NCBI GenBank assembly: GCA_947623455.1
Contig: OX392534.1
Location: 35,283,426 to 35,347,425 of the forward strand
Origin: Mimachlamys varia
Lineage: Eukaryota; Mollusca; Bivalvia; Pectinida; Pectinidae
Direction of reading: 5' to 3'
Length of the DNA: 64,000 nucleotides
A program made the translations under genes and the position numbers. The notes beneath the pieces are model-generated. The model was not told the origin of the DNA and made no database searches. It was given only the letters and a program-made list of their open reading frames with translations. Of the stretch, positions 12,561-24,010 are shown piece by piece. Position 1 is the stretch's first letter. Every line of letters starts with the position of its first letter.

Positions 12561-12844
12561 TAATACATTTGTTTTATGTTTATCATTTCTAGATATCTTT
12601 TGAGATACGAAATACGAAGAATATTATAATGGTTTGACCTACATGCATACTTAATCAATACAGATAAGATAGTAAAAGTTTGTATTCTAAGAAAAAAAAT
12701 CGAAATAGGTTTGACTCGTTCATAAGTAGAGTGTAGCAAGCATGCCCACAACCTCATAGATTAATATATCAACTGCCTATGCTGGTCAACGATTTCTAAA
12801 CTAAAGTTTTGATTAGGGTGCGATCCATACACTTGATACATTTA

Positions 12845-12975
12845 CTGATTTCTTGCTCTAAATGTCGTAATTTTCGTGATCGATGTCGACTGCGGCAAAA
12901 CTTGCCCCTAGTTTCATCGATTTTGAGTTTGGATTGTGATTTTGTAAACGCTTTGGTATTTTCTAATTTTGTTTC
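12845..12975 (+). mobile_element. R1 copy with internal deletion
   Basis: Joins the RT-frame segment (GCTCTAAATGTCG, GATCGATGTCGACTGC) directly to the terminal tail (CCCCTAGTTTCATCGATTTT ... TTTGGTATTTTC), skipping about 350 bp present in the long copy. Confidence 0.7.
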
Positions 12976-13429
12976 GAAACGATATCACTTTGTGTCAGTT
13001 TGGTAGTGTATGCAAGGACACATATTGTAAATTCGATTGTCTGTACGCTTTTTACTGACGGTATTGCATTTTTAATCTTTTTTTAAATATTACTGATGGA
13101 ATATCAACGTTTCTTTTTTTGTTTATTTGAGTGACAGCGGCCATGATTAACGATGACACTGAGCAGATTGTTTGAAATCTGAAGCGAGGACAGATTTGTC
13201 ATACTTTGAGTCATTGTTCAAAAACGTTTTGCCAGCTTTTAATTATAATATTTATAAAATATAAATCGATATGAAACGGATGTGTCGCTGATATAGTACA
13301 CCTACCAACCTTTACGGATTTATTTTTTACTGAAGATATTACCTTTCAAATGGTATTAAAACGGAAATTGGAACTCTCTATTCTGAAGGTCAAATACGTT
13401 CTGAAATGCCAGACTGTTGTTATAGATTA

Positions 13430-13635
13430 AAGGGGTTTGACGCACCTGACCCGTCTGCTTCTACATTAGTTTAGACATTTTGGAATCCAACCTTTTGGCC
13501 CCTAGCATCACTGAAGAGTCCTAGGAGGACGAAACAGCTGAATGATGGAGTTTAATTAATTGTTTCGGCATACTGTATCTATTATTGAATTATAAAGGTG
13601 CAGCATATGATTGTGTTACGTCATCTTAAGGGACT
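13430..13635 (+). mobile_element. R2 dispersed element
   Basis: AAAGGGGTTTGACGCACCTG through TTTTGGCCCCTAGCATCACT to TTTCGGCATACTGTATC and GTTACGTCATCTT. Confidence 0.8.
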
Positions 13636-14094
13636 ACTCATTTTGTGAATCTATAATAGTGTAAGTGGCGAGCTCAACATCGAGTAATGTCAGTGAAACC
13701 CGACAAGCTGACCAAACCAACCATCCATCGTCTTAATAGCAAACGCCTTGATTAAATGACCTGTTTTTTTGTCTTACAATGATTATTATTATTTTGGCTT
13801 ATGCTTAAGAAATGAAAATGTTTGTGTTTTGTAGTCATTACCTACCTGAAACTATCTGAGTAAACACTATAATTTGATTAGGTTTAATTGTCTTAAAACG
13901 TCAGAGAGTATAGACGGCACACATTAGCGGATAAAATATAAACTAAATATCGAAGCGTCAATAAAACAATAGTCCAAATTTAAAATAAATCATTTCAAGG
14001 ATAAAAAATAAGCAAAGGAAATATTTACATGGGGCCATTGAAAAAGTGCAAACGAGAATCGAACGGGTAATCCGGAAGAGTAAGCGTCTTCTGA

Positions 14095-14322
14095 CTCGAC
14101 TCACATTTTGAGGATTGATGCTTACATGGATGTGACCAAGATTTACATGGCGGGTGTTGTCGATGAAGCAGAAGACGCTTACTCTTTCGGAACACCTGAT
14201 CTTATTATCTCGTGCTTTTACGAGACTATCCATGTAGATCTTTCCTTTGACCCTATTTTACCTCCAGTTTAATCGATTTTGTGGTCGGATTATGGTTTTG
14301 TTAACACTTTGGTATTCTCGGC
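14095..14322 (+). mobile_element. R1 retroelement 3' copy
   Basis: GAGGATTGATGCTTACATGG through GTTTAATCGATTTTG to TTTGGTATTCTCGG; the tail frame reads Y-M-A-G-V-V-D-E-A-E-D-A-Y-S. Confidence 0.8.
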
Positions 14323-14496
14323 ATTCATGACAACTATCATGGACATTTCGGTTCCTAGAGCTAGCCGCTGAATGACGAATTAACTGCGACATATTAACAC
14401 GGCAAGTTGGAGAAAAATGGAGGGTTATTATATAAAGAAAGGAGAAGTTCACGATAGAAAAGAAGTAAATAGTTGAGTATATGACGATCGTAGCAG

Positions 14497-14576
14497 CACA
14501 CCAAGTAGAGGCATACCCCACCGGAGGCGCGGAGTGATATCGCACTCTCCAAGTGAAGCCCTCTGATTGGGGATGC
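14497..14576. other. GC-rich, strongly foldable 80-bp segment
   Basis: CCAAGTAGAGG (14501-14511) can pair with CCTCTGATTGG (14560-14570), GCA with TGC outside it, and GAGTG with CACTC inside (14532-14546). GC content is far above the surroundings. It has no tRNA boxes and I do not recognise it as a known snRNA. It may be a structured RNA or part of an unnamed repeat. Confidence 0.35.
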
Positions 14577-15599
14577 ATTTATTATTCACATCTTCATGGC
14601 TTTCTTCATTCCTTGAAGCGAGTTTTTTTATCTTTATTGAATAATTCAATAATACATTGGCTCTTCAACTAACAACAGCAACAAATTATCCTATACCAAC
14701 AGTATTGAAACATTTTAGGCGATATGGTAACATGTTTAGCTTTAAAATATACATGTATAAACATAGGGTGAAGCCTGTCTAACCTCACAACCATCATATC
14801 ATATTTATCTGATCGTTGTTTGGTTTGGATGGTTACAGCGCATACTGCAGAATGTATGGATTTTTTTTTCTGTAATTCCTCATATTTACATTTGACATGA
14901 CAGTGTCCCATTACACTAATGTTAATCTTGACTGTTTCTATGTGTGTATAGATGCAGTTCAGACTTGGCGTAGTGATACATTGTACCATTAACGGGCGCC
15001 ATTCTATTTATCTATAACCCAGATTGCATTGATATTGACAATAAATACAATCTAACAAGCGTTTAATTGTTAAAAATATACAAATTTGATCATTGATGAA
15101 AAACCTTTTTATATTGATTTTAATCATTATATACATATGTAACCTCTCGCGAAAGGTTTACATTGGGCAAAATATAACATCCTTTTCCAACGATATATCA
15201 TTTTTCAAAGTGTACAAGGACGTTTAAAATTGCTGGTTGAACAGAAACTTCACAGATGACTCTGAAGAGAACAATGGCTGGTTACATTGTTCCTGTGCAC
15301 TTAACGAGAAATGTGCCAAATATAAAATAACAATAAATTATTTTTTATATGCTTTTGATCACCAGTTTTGACTTTGATTTTAGCTGTCAAGTCCGTTTGC
15401 AATTACTTGATTCCTGTACAAGGAGAGTGTATTTCATCCTTTCGTCGCCATGAAACCACACCACGGTGAACGATTGTTAACACCGCATGCCTTTCTTCAC
15501 TTAATGTCTAAACGTTATTCATCGCGGTTTAATAAAGAAATTTATCTGCAATCTCTTTGACTGCTAATGTGTACTTTGTGTGTTAACAAAACAAAAGTA

Positions 15600-16025
15600 A
15601 AAGCCAGAGAATAGCGACACGTCAACAAAAACAATAAATCGAACTCAAAATCGATTAAACTAGGGACAAAATATGAACAAAGGTAAAATAATACGTGGAT
15701 ATCCTTGTAAAACTATAAGAGAATACGACCAGGTGTGTCGGAAAAGTAAGCGTCTTCTGCTTCATCGACGACACCCGCCAAGTACATATTGGTCACATCC
15801 AAGTCCTCAAATCGAGAGCCGTGTGGTCATTCTCAATCAAAACAAAAAAAACACACTAATTAGCAAACTCAAAAGCGTCCATTTTCATTTCACACAAAGA
15901 TACAAAACAGTTCTCAATGAGACCAAGATGGCGACCATAAAACTTGCTCAAATGTCTTATCAACCTGCATCTCTAATTCCTTTGTAGTAAGTTTGTTTTG
16001 TCAGCAGTCGACATCTATCAGAACA
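15600..16025 (-). mobile_element. R1 retroelement, long copy
   Basis: Read on the minus strand it extends from CAGTCGACATCTATC (RT frame, with the block G-R-H-L-G-L-I-E-N-C-F) through the tail to the 3' end CAGAGAATAGCG. The overlapping plus-strand ORFs at 15673 and 15998 are shadows of it. Confidence 0.75.
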
Positions 16026-16592
16026 TCGATGTGCCCGGTACTAACAGTTTTAGGCCGAAGTCATACCTTGATATCTACGAGCAAGTCGACAAAAGAATGA
16101 TTAATTCTAGTGCGTATAAGTGGACATATATATTACCCAATAAACAACGTAACATAATTGTTTTGGCCTGGATCAAATTTAAGGCATTTCAGAATAGTTT
16201 GTGTCAAAATATAATGCCTTAGAAATATCACAGACTGTATAAATTTAGATGCAAAAGCAAGGCATATGAATTACAACACTTTCACCCAGGAGGAGAATAA
16301 CGGGAATAAAACAAAACATGAGGGACACTGATGTGCACTTTATATAATCATTCTACTGTCATACAGATAATTTACATCTTTTTTTGAGACTTGTACATCG
16401 TTTTAATTGGATGAGTGAAATGGACATGTTCTTATTATACACATACCTAAAATTGGTGTGAATTTCATTATGAATTAATAATGAAATGAGTATATTTGTT
16501 TATTTTCGAAATAGCCTAGATTGCATTACGTATAATAAAGCATGAAAAGGATCGTGAATTTTAATATTTAATGCAACGAGACAAGACATTGT

Positions 16593-16680
16593 AATTTTTT
16601 TGTTCATATTTTGCCACTGGTTTAACCGATTTTGAGTTTAAATTATGATTTTGTTAACGCTTCGTTATTCTCTTGTTTAT
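16593..16680 (+). mobile_element. R1 3' end abutting the ENaC fragment
   Basis: TTTGTTCATATTTTGCCACT through TTCGTTATTCTCTTG. Its 3' end meets the truncated end of the ENaC-like exon at about 16681, so the insertion or a linked deletion probably removed the rest of that gene. Confidence 0.7.
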
Positions 16681-16681
16681 T

Positions 16682-16913
16682 TTTACTTCAGAGACCTCCA
16701 CAATGTTGAATGAGAGGTATTTCCGTACCAGTAAAGATGCTCGAAATGAGGTGCGGTGAAACCGGCAATAACAAGTATAGTCCACATGATCTTCCTCGCT
16801 GTCTTTGGTGATGTGGCAATTTTTGACAGTCCATGTGCATTGCTTTCTGAACCAAGTTCTACTATAATAGATCGCGCATCATCAGTCGTCCGTCGATCTG
16901 AATTGCTCGCCAT
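16682..16913 (-). pseudogene. ENaC/degenerin-type channel N-terminal exon, frameshifted and truncated
   Basis: From ATG at 16913 (context AAAATGG) the frame reads M-A-S-N-S-D-R-R-T, then E-L-G-S-E-S-N-A-H-G-L-S-K-I, the signature cytoplasmic segment with the conserved His-Gly of ENaC/DEG/FaNaC channels, then K-I-M-W-T-I-L-V-I-A-G-F-T-A, the start of the first membrane helix. After G-F-T-A one base appears to be missing: the next frame continues in family style with L-L-V-R-K-Y-L-S-F and V-E-V-S-E-V-K. Coding similarity stops at about 16682, where a 3' retroelement fragment begins. The extracellular domain and second helix are absent nearby. Probably a dead fragment; a sequencing error is possible for the single base but not for the truncation. 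Confidence 0.72.
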
Positions 16914-17085
16914 TTTTATTTGGTTTTGGTTGTTTCTCAGTCTTTCTAAATACTGCATACACAATGGATTAGTAACCCTGTAACATCAGTAAAATTACAA
17001 TTCTAATAAAAGGGGAAACTTTATTATGAAAACTGGGGAAAAGCGATGATATTTGTTAGGCTTGGTTTAATTCGGCTAAAAAATC

Positions 17086-17118
17086 AGAGAATACCAACGC
17101 GTCAACAAAACTATGAAA
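17086..17118 (-). mobile_element. Very short R1 3' end
   Basis: CAGAGAATACCAACGCGTCA followed by ACAAAACTATGAAAT: only about 33 bp of the family 3' end, extreme 5' truncation. Confidence 0.5.
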
Positions 17119-17149
17119 TGATTATTTTTACATACTTATATTTACATTT

Positions 17150-17430
17150 GCTCTGCAACAATCCATTGTAATGCATTGTGATTGCAAATGTTGTTATAAA
17201 ACTATAAGAGCATTTGCTATTGTAACGTCAGCAATCTCTATTGTGACGTCATAAATTTCATTTTTGTCTACATATAATTTCCTATTCAAAAACTGATCGA
17301 AATAACTAAATAAAGAACAATAATTGTATCAAAAAGAAATTTAATTTATGAATGTTTTAGCAAATGTTGTTACAGTCCTATAACACACATTGCTATTGAT
17401 GACAAATGTAAAATGAGAATGAGAAGGACT
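17150..17430. mobile_element. Dispersed element R3, second copy
   Basis: Contains GCAAATGTTGTTATAAAACT, the CRE-like pair at 17223-17251 and, further on, GCAAATGTTGTTACAGTCCT. Order and strand of the parts differ from 43760-44095, as expected for a rearranged or composite element. Confidence 0.5.
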
Positions 17431-17569
17431 TAACACTTGATCCGTATCCAATGTTACAATTAACAATTTGTACAATAAATTGGACTTGTCCGTGAAAATT
17501 CCAGGTAACTCTAAACGATTGTGCAAAACATATATTAAAATAAGGCAACCATGATTATAGGTTAAAAAA

Positions 17570-17940
17570 ATAGAGAATATTAAAGCGTTAACAAAATCAT
17601 AATCCGAACTCAAATCGATGAAACTATGGGCCAAATATGAACAAAGGAAATATTTACATGGATACCCTTATAAAAGTACAAGAGAATAAGACCAGGTGTT
17701 CCAGAGGAGTAAGCATCTTCTGCGTCATTGACGACACCCGCCATGTACATATTTGTCACATCCAAGTAAACACGAAGTCCTCGAAATGAGAATCGAATCA
17801 TTGCCAATTACAACAAGTAAGCATACTAATGAACATACTCAAAACGTGTCCATCTTCATATCACATAAAGATACAGAATATTTTTCAATGAGACAATGAT
17901 GGCGACCATCAAACTTGTTCATAGTACTCACGAGTATAGG
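17570..17940 (-). mobile_element. R1 retroelement copy
   Basis: Minus-strand copy including the C-terminal RT segment (CAATGATGGCGACCATCAAA) and the full tail, ending AGAGAATATTAAAGCG. Confidence 0.75.
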
Positions 17941-18049
17941 AGTAGTGAAGTAAAGGAAGGATTATGGCACGTATCGTCGATTGAGCAGAGCATGCGTGTC
18001 CTTCCGGAATATTAAAATATTTTCGTCTTGAACTTTTTCAAATTTATCC

Positions 18050-18130
18050 GTATACGTATTTCATATTTTGTTCTTAAACTTATCGATTTTGAGTGCGACT
18101 TATGGTATGTTGACGATTCGGTATTCTAAA
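18050..18130 (+). mobile_element. R1 3' fragment
   Basis: TTTCATATTTTGTTC through TTATCGATTTTGAGTGCG to TTCGGTATTCTAAAG. Confidence 0.55.
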
Positions 18131-20730
18131 GATTTTATTTTTTTAATATCATATTGCTTGGCACCGTTGAGAAATTTACAAATCCTTAGTTTACGACCAT
18201 AAAACGAGCAACAAACTTAAAACCTTCACGGTTAAGTCAGATGTTGTTGAGATTTTTTTTATATTTTTGCATATTGTACACTTTAAGTACGGTATTAAGA
18301 TAATCCCATATTACAAACATTTCATGTTGCATATACTCACATATATGTACATATTGTTTGTTCAAATACAAACGGATTTCTCACTAGTGAGCTTAAGATC
18401 AAGTATATTCATATCGAATACATTTCAAAATGAAACATAATGACCTATTCTACAATATATAAATCGGTTTTAAAACCATTCCCTATTACAACATGCTTCA
18501 TGTTTTTCAAATGTTGGTTTTTTGTTTGTTTGCTTTTTCAATAACAAATTTCTCATCCGTTAACTTGAGTTCAAATATACGTATACCGAATACATTTTAA
18601 AATAAAGCCGTCAAATCGTAAAGGATAGCGTTTACAAACCGAATATTTCCATAACTAGGTTTGTTACAGTGAAGATGAACTATCACTGGGGAAGCTATCA
18701 TTGACGTCAAATCTGGTCCTGGTTTGTTGAATCATCACAAAGCTAATGATAAAGAATACCATATATTGGTTTATTAGTGATAAGCAATTTTTGCGAAAAA
18801 GTCAATATAGACCATTTGCAGGTTTTGCGATTTTTTATCTTTGCTTCCACATTTTAAGAATAAAAGAAAAAATAAACAAAAAATGTTCGCATAAGATAAG
18901 TCTTATTAGCTCTTTGAGCGAACAACCAACGTATGTAGGGTTTAATAATAAAAGGCGTTTAACACCTCACTGGTTGCGTCTCATCGACGGAGGTTATTGT
19001 TATGTCAGCGATATGATTAGTATCAGCAGAGAGATGCAGAACACACCTTCCTACCTATTAATGCATGCTATACTATTAATCAATAAATCGATAATTACAT
19101 CTGTTATTACTGTTTCATTCCAGTTATAACAGGTACATCTAATTGAATCTTAGTATTTAGAGTTGCATACATTATTGTTGGGTTGAGTATAAGAAGATCG
19201 TTCTATAATTAATTGTAAGTGTAAATTGTGTTTAAAAATTTTGAACTGTGATCTAATTTCGGCTTGTTGTTGAAGTGGGCCCCACCTGAATTATTTTCAT
19301 TCTTTGGATTTTTCTCTCAAGAGTTTCTTGTTAATTACCGCTCAGGTTTACTTCGTTTTAGGCTTATTTTTGCATGGTTATCAGCTAGATTTTTTTCCAG
19401 AATTGTTCAGAATCACAACAATTTTCCTGAAGTTACGTATATTCGGCCTTTAAATGTACTGACACGTGCATTCTTAATCCTTATTTCTATATAAAAAAAA
19501 CATGCAGAACACTTACCTATAGGGTAGTTCTTCTTGGTCAAGGATATCTCTGATCTAGCAAGATTTGAAGCAGAACTAATATCAATTTGTCTTTGGGATC
19601 AATTCGATTCGATGGTAACTGTCCAAATCGGTCACGTTTTAGTGTAACCCTAGAACATTACGTTGGCGAAATGTTCAAAATTCTACCTGTTTCTTCTTAA
19701 ATTGCAACATCGGTGTGCCCTGTCCTTCAAATAAGTACCTTTTGTGAAATTTCCACTTCGTGAAATCTGAGTTTGTCTGATGTCTATTCTAATTTAAATG
19801 CAGCTGTCCATTGATGTTTTATCATTAAAACCAAATTTACTCGTTAAGAACGTCCCGACCACAATGTCAGACTTTTTACATCCAATACAACATTATATAC
19901 TGTAAGGGTGTTGCTGTATTGAAGGAGCCGTCCAACAGTTCGAAAATTATTCCTGTAAAGTCACCGAAAGCATTTCTAACAACAAACACTTCACGCCTAA
20001 TCGACTGCAAACTAATAACTGGCAAAAGGACTGAAAACACAGTATACTTCCACCAATTATAAATTATAATGACGTTTAATAATGGTTCCGTGCAGGAAAA
20101 CAGGAAAATGGAGTTTTGTATTTCGACGTATGAAATGAAACCGCTCATTTCACTTCGCTTTATTTTATTAATGACATTTCACTCTAATAAATTAGGTGTT
20201 GTGTTGTTCGCTTGTTATTTCTGTTATTGTATGTGATATAAGCCGGCATTGGTAACATTTAGGAAAATACATGACTGAAATATAAACCAACGCCTGTGTT
20301 TGGATAGTGTACTGAATATTTCATGTGATAAAAATGTGTATTACACTTTTCTACGTGGTACTAAAATCCACAATATAGATTGTTTCTTCTCAGTATTCCT
20401 TGTTCACGCTTCTGTCTAATTATTACCCATGCAGTTTACATCGTAATTGTAAAATCAACTTCAATTAAACCAAGTTAAGAAATACACAAAACGTGTGTTG
20501 ATTTATATTTGTCTGTAACCTTAATTCTTTAATGGGCCGGATTAACAGAAGAAAAATTCCGATGTGGCTTTACAATGCTAACATTGTGTTTTACGACATC
20601 TTTAATTAAAGAGTATAGTAAACGACTCTGCTGGTGGATTGTTTAGTCCTGTCCTTGACTATGTACAAGTAGTGAACAAAAACCCTTTTTAAAGCACTGT
20701 TGATACTTTTGTTTTAATTTTCAATTAATT
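18130..20730. other. Spacer, nothing recognised
   Basis: The ORFs at 18746-19129 and 19264-19494 lack protein-like composition, splice sites at their edges and any recognised motif. I see no gene here. Confidence 0.5.
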
Positions 20731-20734
20731 AAAT

Positions 20735-20920
20735 GATTAAAGAGGCAATTAAGTGGACCTGCGTTTTTAGATTCAACTAGACCTTTGGCCACTGACATCA
20801 CTGAAACGCCCTGGGATGACGAAACAGTTGTATGGTGAAGTCTAATTCATTTTTCGGCATACTGTATATATCTAATTTAAAACGTGCAGCAAATGTGTGT
20901 GTTACGTCGTCACCTATCAA
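20735..20920 (+). mobile_element. R2 dispersed element
   Basis: CCTTTGGCCACTGACATCAC, then ACGAAACAGTTGTATG, TTTTTCGGCATACTGTATAT and GTGTTACGTCGTC. Confidence 0.7.
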
Positions 20921-22210
20921 AGTTAAACAGGTGATCGGACGAGACAACATTATGGTATCAAATTGTAGGATCTTGTCTGTGTTGAAAGTGTTTGCTATTT
21001 ATATCGGAAAATTGCCTACTTCATTCACGGTTTAAAGGCATACAAAACCCGTACCTGTAACCTAGCTAGTAAAACCAGTTAATATGGAGGAACATATATA
21101 ATAGGGCCGTGTGCACAGGTGTCAATTAAGGAAGCTCTCAAAGAACTTCCTAACGTAATATGTCCACCACAATTCTATAAATAGATATGTCATTGTGACT
21201 AAGATCAGATATGTTTATTTTCGGAAATAATCTTTCAAAAGTTTAGTCAACCCGAAGAAAAGTATTGTTCCAGTGCTTAGTTATTGCCGTTTTCGCTGAT
21301 TTTTACAATATTCAAACATTTCTAAACAGTATCAAAACTCATGATGTTTCCTAACGTATCACAGGCTATAAAGTTGTTAGCATTTTAATGTCGATTAATA
21401 TTTGAAGTTTTTGTAAGCTGAAAAGGCATTGTCTGGGTTTGTCTATCAGCTTTTTTCCCCATTACTGGTGATATACGTGTGTGTAGAACTAGTGTTGTAG
21501 ATATCATTGCAGGTTGCCTTTAAGTTAAACTTTGTGTACTTTTGAATATATAGGTTTCATAGTAATACCGTTATTATTTAGCACTTCCTTCTCCACATAT
21601 ATTCATATGGATATTTACTGAAAAAGTATGTAAATAATTAGAAATCTTGTCCTGTTCCAATCTCAATCTTAGATTAAATGTATGATATTATGAAAAACGT
21701 ATTTAAATACCCTAAATAGAAAATTAAACCATTCGGACGAATTCATATTCTCAACACGTGTCTTACATTATTGCATGGTTAGGATGGTATAGCATTAAGA
21801 AAATAGTCAATCCGTGGTATATATCTATCTATCTATTGAACAATTACTTATACTGCCCCCAGGTTCATTAGCATGAACTAATAGTTTATTTAGAGTCGAT
21901 TTGATCAGAAAACTGGAATGAACCTTATTTACCTTATTTAAGGTATGTGTACTCATAAAATTTAATGTGAAAATCAATATCGCTGTCGGAAATATGGCAA
22001 ACAAAGAAGCAAAAGTCTTGGTATTAAAGACAATAGTTTTGTTTTTTTGTGGGGAAAAAATGTAGATAATTTTAAATATGCTCATTACTTTATCAACTTG
22101 TTAAGTTGGAAAATAGTGCCTCACTTCGCACCTTGAAGACTTGACATTTTCCAGAAATTGTACCGTTATCATTAAAAGTATCTTGAGAAAAAAATGTGAA
22201 ATGATTTTGT
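20920..22210. other. Spacer, nothing recognised
   Basis: AT-rich, no exon or repeat identified. Confidence 0.5.
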
Positions 22211-22214
22211 TTAA

Positions 22215-22345
22215 ATATCAGCTGTTTCACCGATTTAGGACTCAAATATGATGCTAGAGGCAAAAAGATGGGAATAGAAATTTTCTTAACTACATTTACA
22301 ATAGAAGCAGAAGGGTCAGGTGCGTAAAACTCCTTTAAGTATACA
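22215..22345 (-). mobile_element. R2 fragment
   Basis: GCTGTTTCACCGATTTAGGA, ATGATGCTAGAGGC, TAGAAGCAGAAGGGTCAGG. Confidence 0.6.
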
Positions 22346-22560
22346 AATGTAAACAGTATGAATTACACTTAAGGACACTGTTCTGGTCCAGTGATGAACA
22401 TTAACATTCTAAAGCCCGATGTGTAACTTAATCAGGGAAGTATAGGAAATGGCGCCAATAAGTCTACCTTTCCTTAATTATATACCAAAACAATTTTTCC
22501 GATATTTATTGAAGAAAGTAATTATACCCGGTTAGCTTAACTGGTGGTATAATTATTATG
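22339..22560. repeat. Direct repeat, copy 1
   Basis: About 220 bp (AAGGACACTGTTC, GATGAACATTAACATTCTAA, ATTATACCCGGTTAG) repeated at 23030-23255. The interval holds R2 and R1 copies. Confidence 0.8.
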
Positions 22561-22599
22561 TCAAACTGCTCTTTTATCTAAATACGTTATAAGTCTCAT

Positions 22600-22800
22600 A
22601 CGTAATATGGAACTTATTTCACACTTATCTCAATTGAGTAGTGACACGATACATAATATACATATTTTCGTACTACACGATTTGAAATAAAACAGAACTA
22701 GTTTAATCTTACTTCTTAATTTCAAAAGTTGGGAATCGAACTTTCCGAAACTAATGTAGAACCAGAAGGGACCGGTGCGTAGAACCCCTTTTAACTCGGT
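22600..22800. mobile_element. R2 element with inverted second half
   Basis: 22600-22725 is plus-oriented R2 (GAGTAGTGACACGATACATA ... TTACTTCTTAATTTC). 22725-22800 is minus-oriented R2 (GTTGGGAATCGAAC ... AGAACCCCTTTTA). The switch is abrupt, at about 22725. Confidence 0.7.
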
Positions 22801-23020
22801 TCTCATTTTTGAGGATTGATGTTTACTTCAATGTGACCAAGATTTACATGTTGGGTGCCATCGATGAAGCAGAAGACACTTACTCTTACCGGAACACCTG
22901 GTACTATTCTCTTGTACGAGTGTCTCCATGTAAATTTTCTTTTGTTCATATTTTGCCACTGGTTTAATCGATTTTGAGTTTTGATTATGGTTATGTTGAC
23001 GCTTCGGTATTTTCTGATTG
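22795..23020 (+). mobile_element. R1 retroelement 3' copy
   Basis: TCATTTTTGAGGATTGATG through TTTAATCGATTTTGAG to CTTCGGTATTTTCTG. It lies between the two halves of a direct repeat (22339-22560 and 23030-23255). Confidence 0.8.
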
Positions 23021-23029
23021 TTTTTGTAA

Positions 23030-23255
23030 ACATACAAATGTATACAGTATGGATTACATATAAGGACACTGTTCCGCTTCAGTGATGAACATTAACATTC
23101 TAAAGCCCGATGTGAAACTAAATCAGGGAAGTATAGGAGATGACGCCATTAATTCTGACTACTTTCCCTCAATTATATATCAATTTTTTCTTTCGGATAT
23201 TTATTGAAGAAAGTTATTATACCCGGTTAGTTTAAATGCTTGTATAATTATTAAG
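23030..23255. repeat. Direct repeat, copy 2
   Basis: Partner of 22339-22560, diverged by roughly one base in ten. Confidence 0.8.
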
Positions 23256-24010
23256 TAGTACTGATATTTCTTTAGTCTAAATGAGTTAAAGAAAAAACAC
23301 TGTATTTTGTATTCGCGTCGTAACGAAGACATATAGACTTCACAGCAATACAAAAAAAAAACATAAAAAAAAAATTAATTTTGACATTGAAAATAATTTT
23401 ATTTTATTTTTTCATAGTTGGTACGTACACACAAAAACAAAATGTATATGAGTGAATGTTATAATGATAATCCCATTACAAATGTACATTTAATACATTA
23501 CATTTTCGCGATAATTGTTTTATAATATGAAGTGTTGCAGTCCTAATTATAAATAATATATATATCAATATCTTAACAAAAACCTTTAAAAAAAGATGCA
23601 AAGCAAAAAAAATCCCGGATATAATACAAATCTAACCTGCTTCCATGAGATTCCCACCAGACCATGTTGTTAAGAAAATGTTTTATTTTCTTCAGTTGCT
23701 ACCAAGAGTATTTAATATAGAAATGTACTGAACAATACTGTTCTATTGATTTCAATACTGAAAAAACAGCGCACAGAAATTAACAGAACACGTTTGAATT
23801 AAGTTTTGTACATTTAATTTATAAAATGCATACTGATTACCAATGATATTAGAAATTTAGAGGTGAGATAGGTATGGATTTAAACAATTTTATAAGTCAT
23901 AAAAGAACAGTAGTGAACTGCAAAGAATATAAATATGTGATCTAAATAGACAAGTATTATGTCAATATGTATATCCAAATGTTATAAATATCACATAACA
24001 ATAGTCTGGC
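23255..24010. other. Very AT-rich flank of the satellite
   Basis: Poly-A and poly-T runs (about 23350-23410) and no coding signal. Confidence 0.5.

Noticed and set aside
14488..14575. U4 snRNA gene
   Set aside because: A few short strings (ATCGTAGC, GAGGCGCGG) recall U4, but the order of stems and the Sm site do not fit; left as an unassigned structured segment.
15673..16222. Two plus-strand ORFs of 104 and 74 codons
   Set aside because: Antisense of a long R1 retroelement copy (15600-16025) and its flank.
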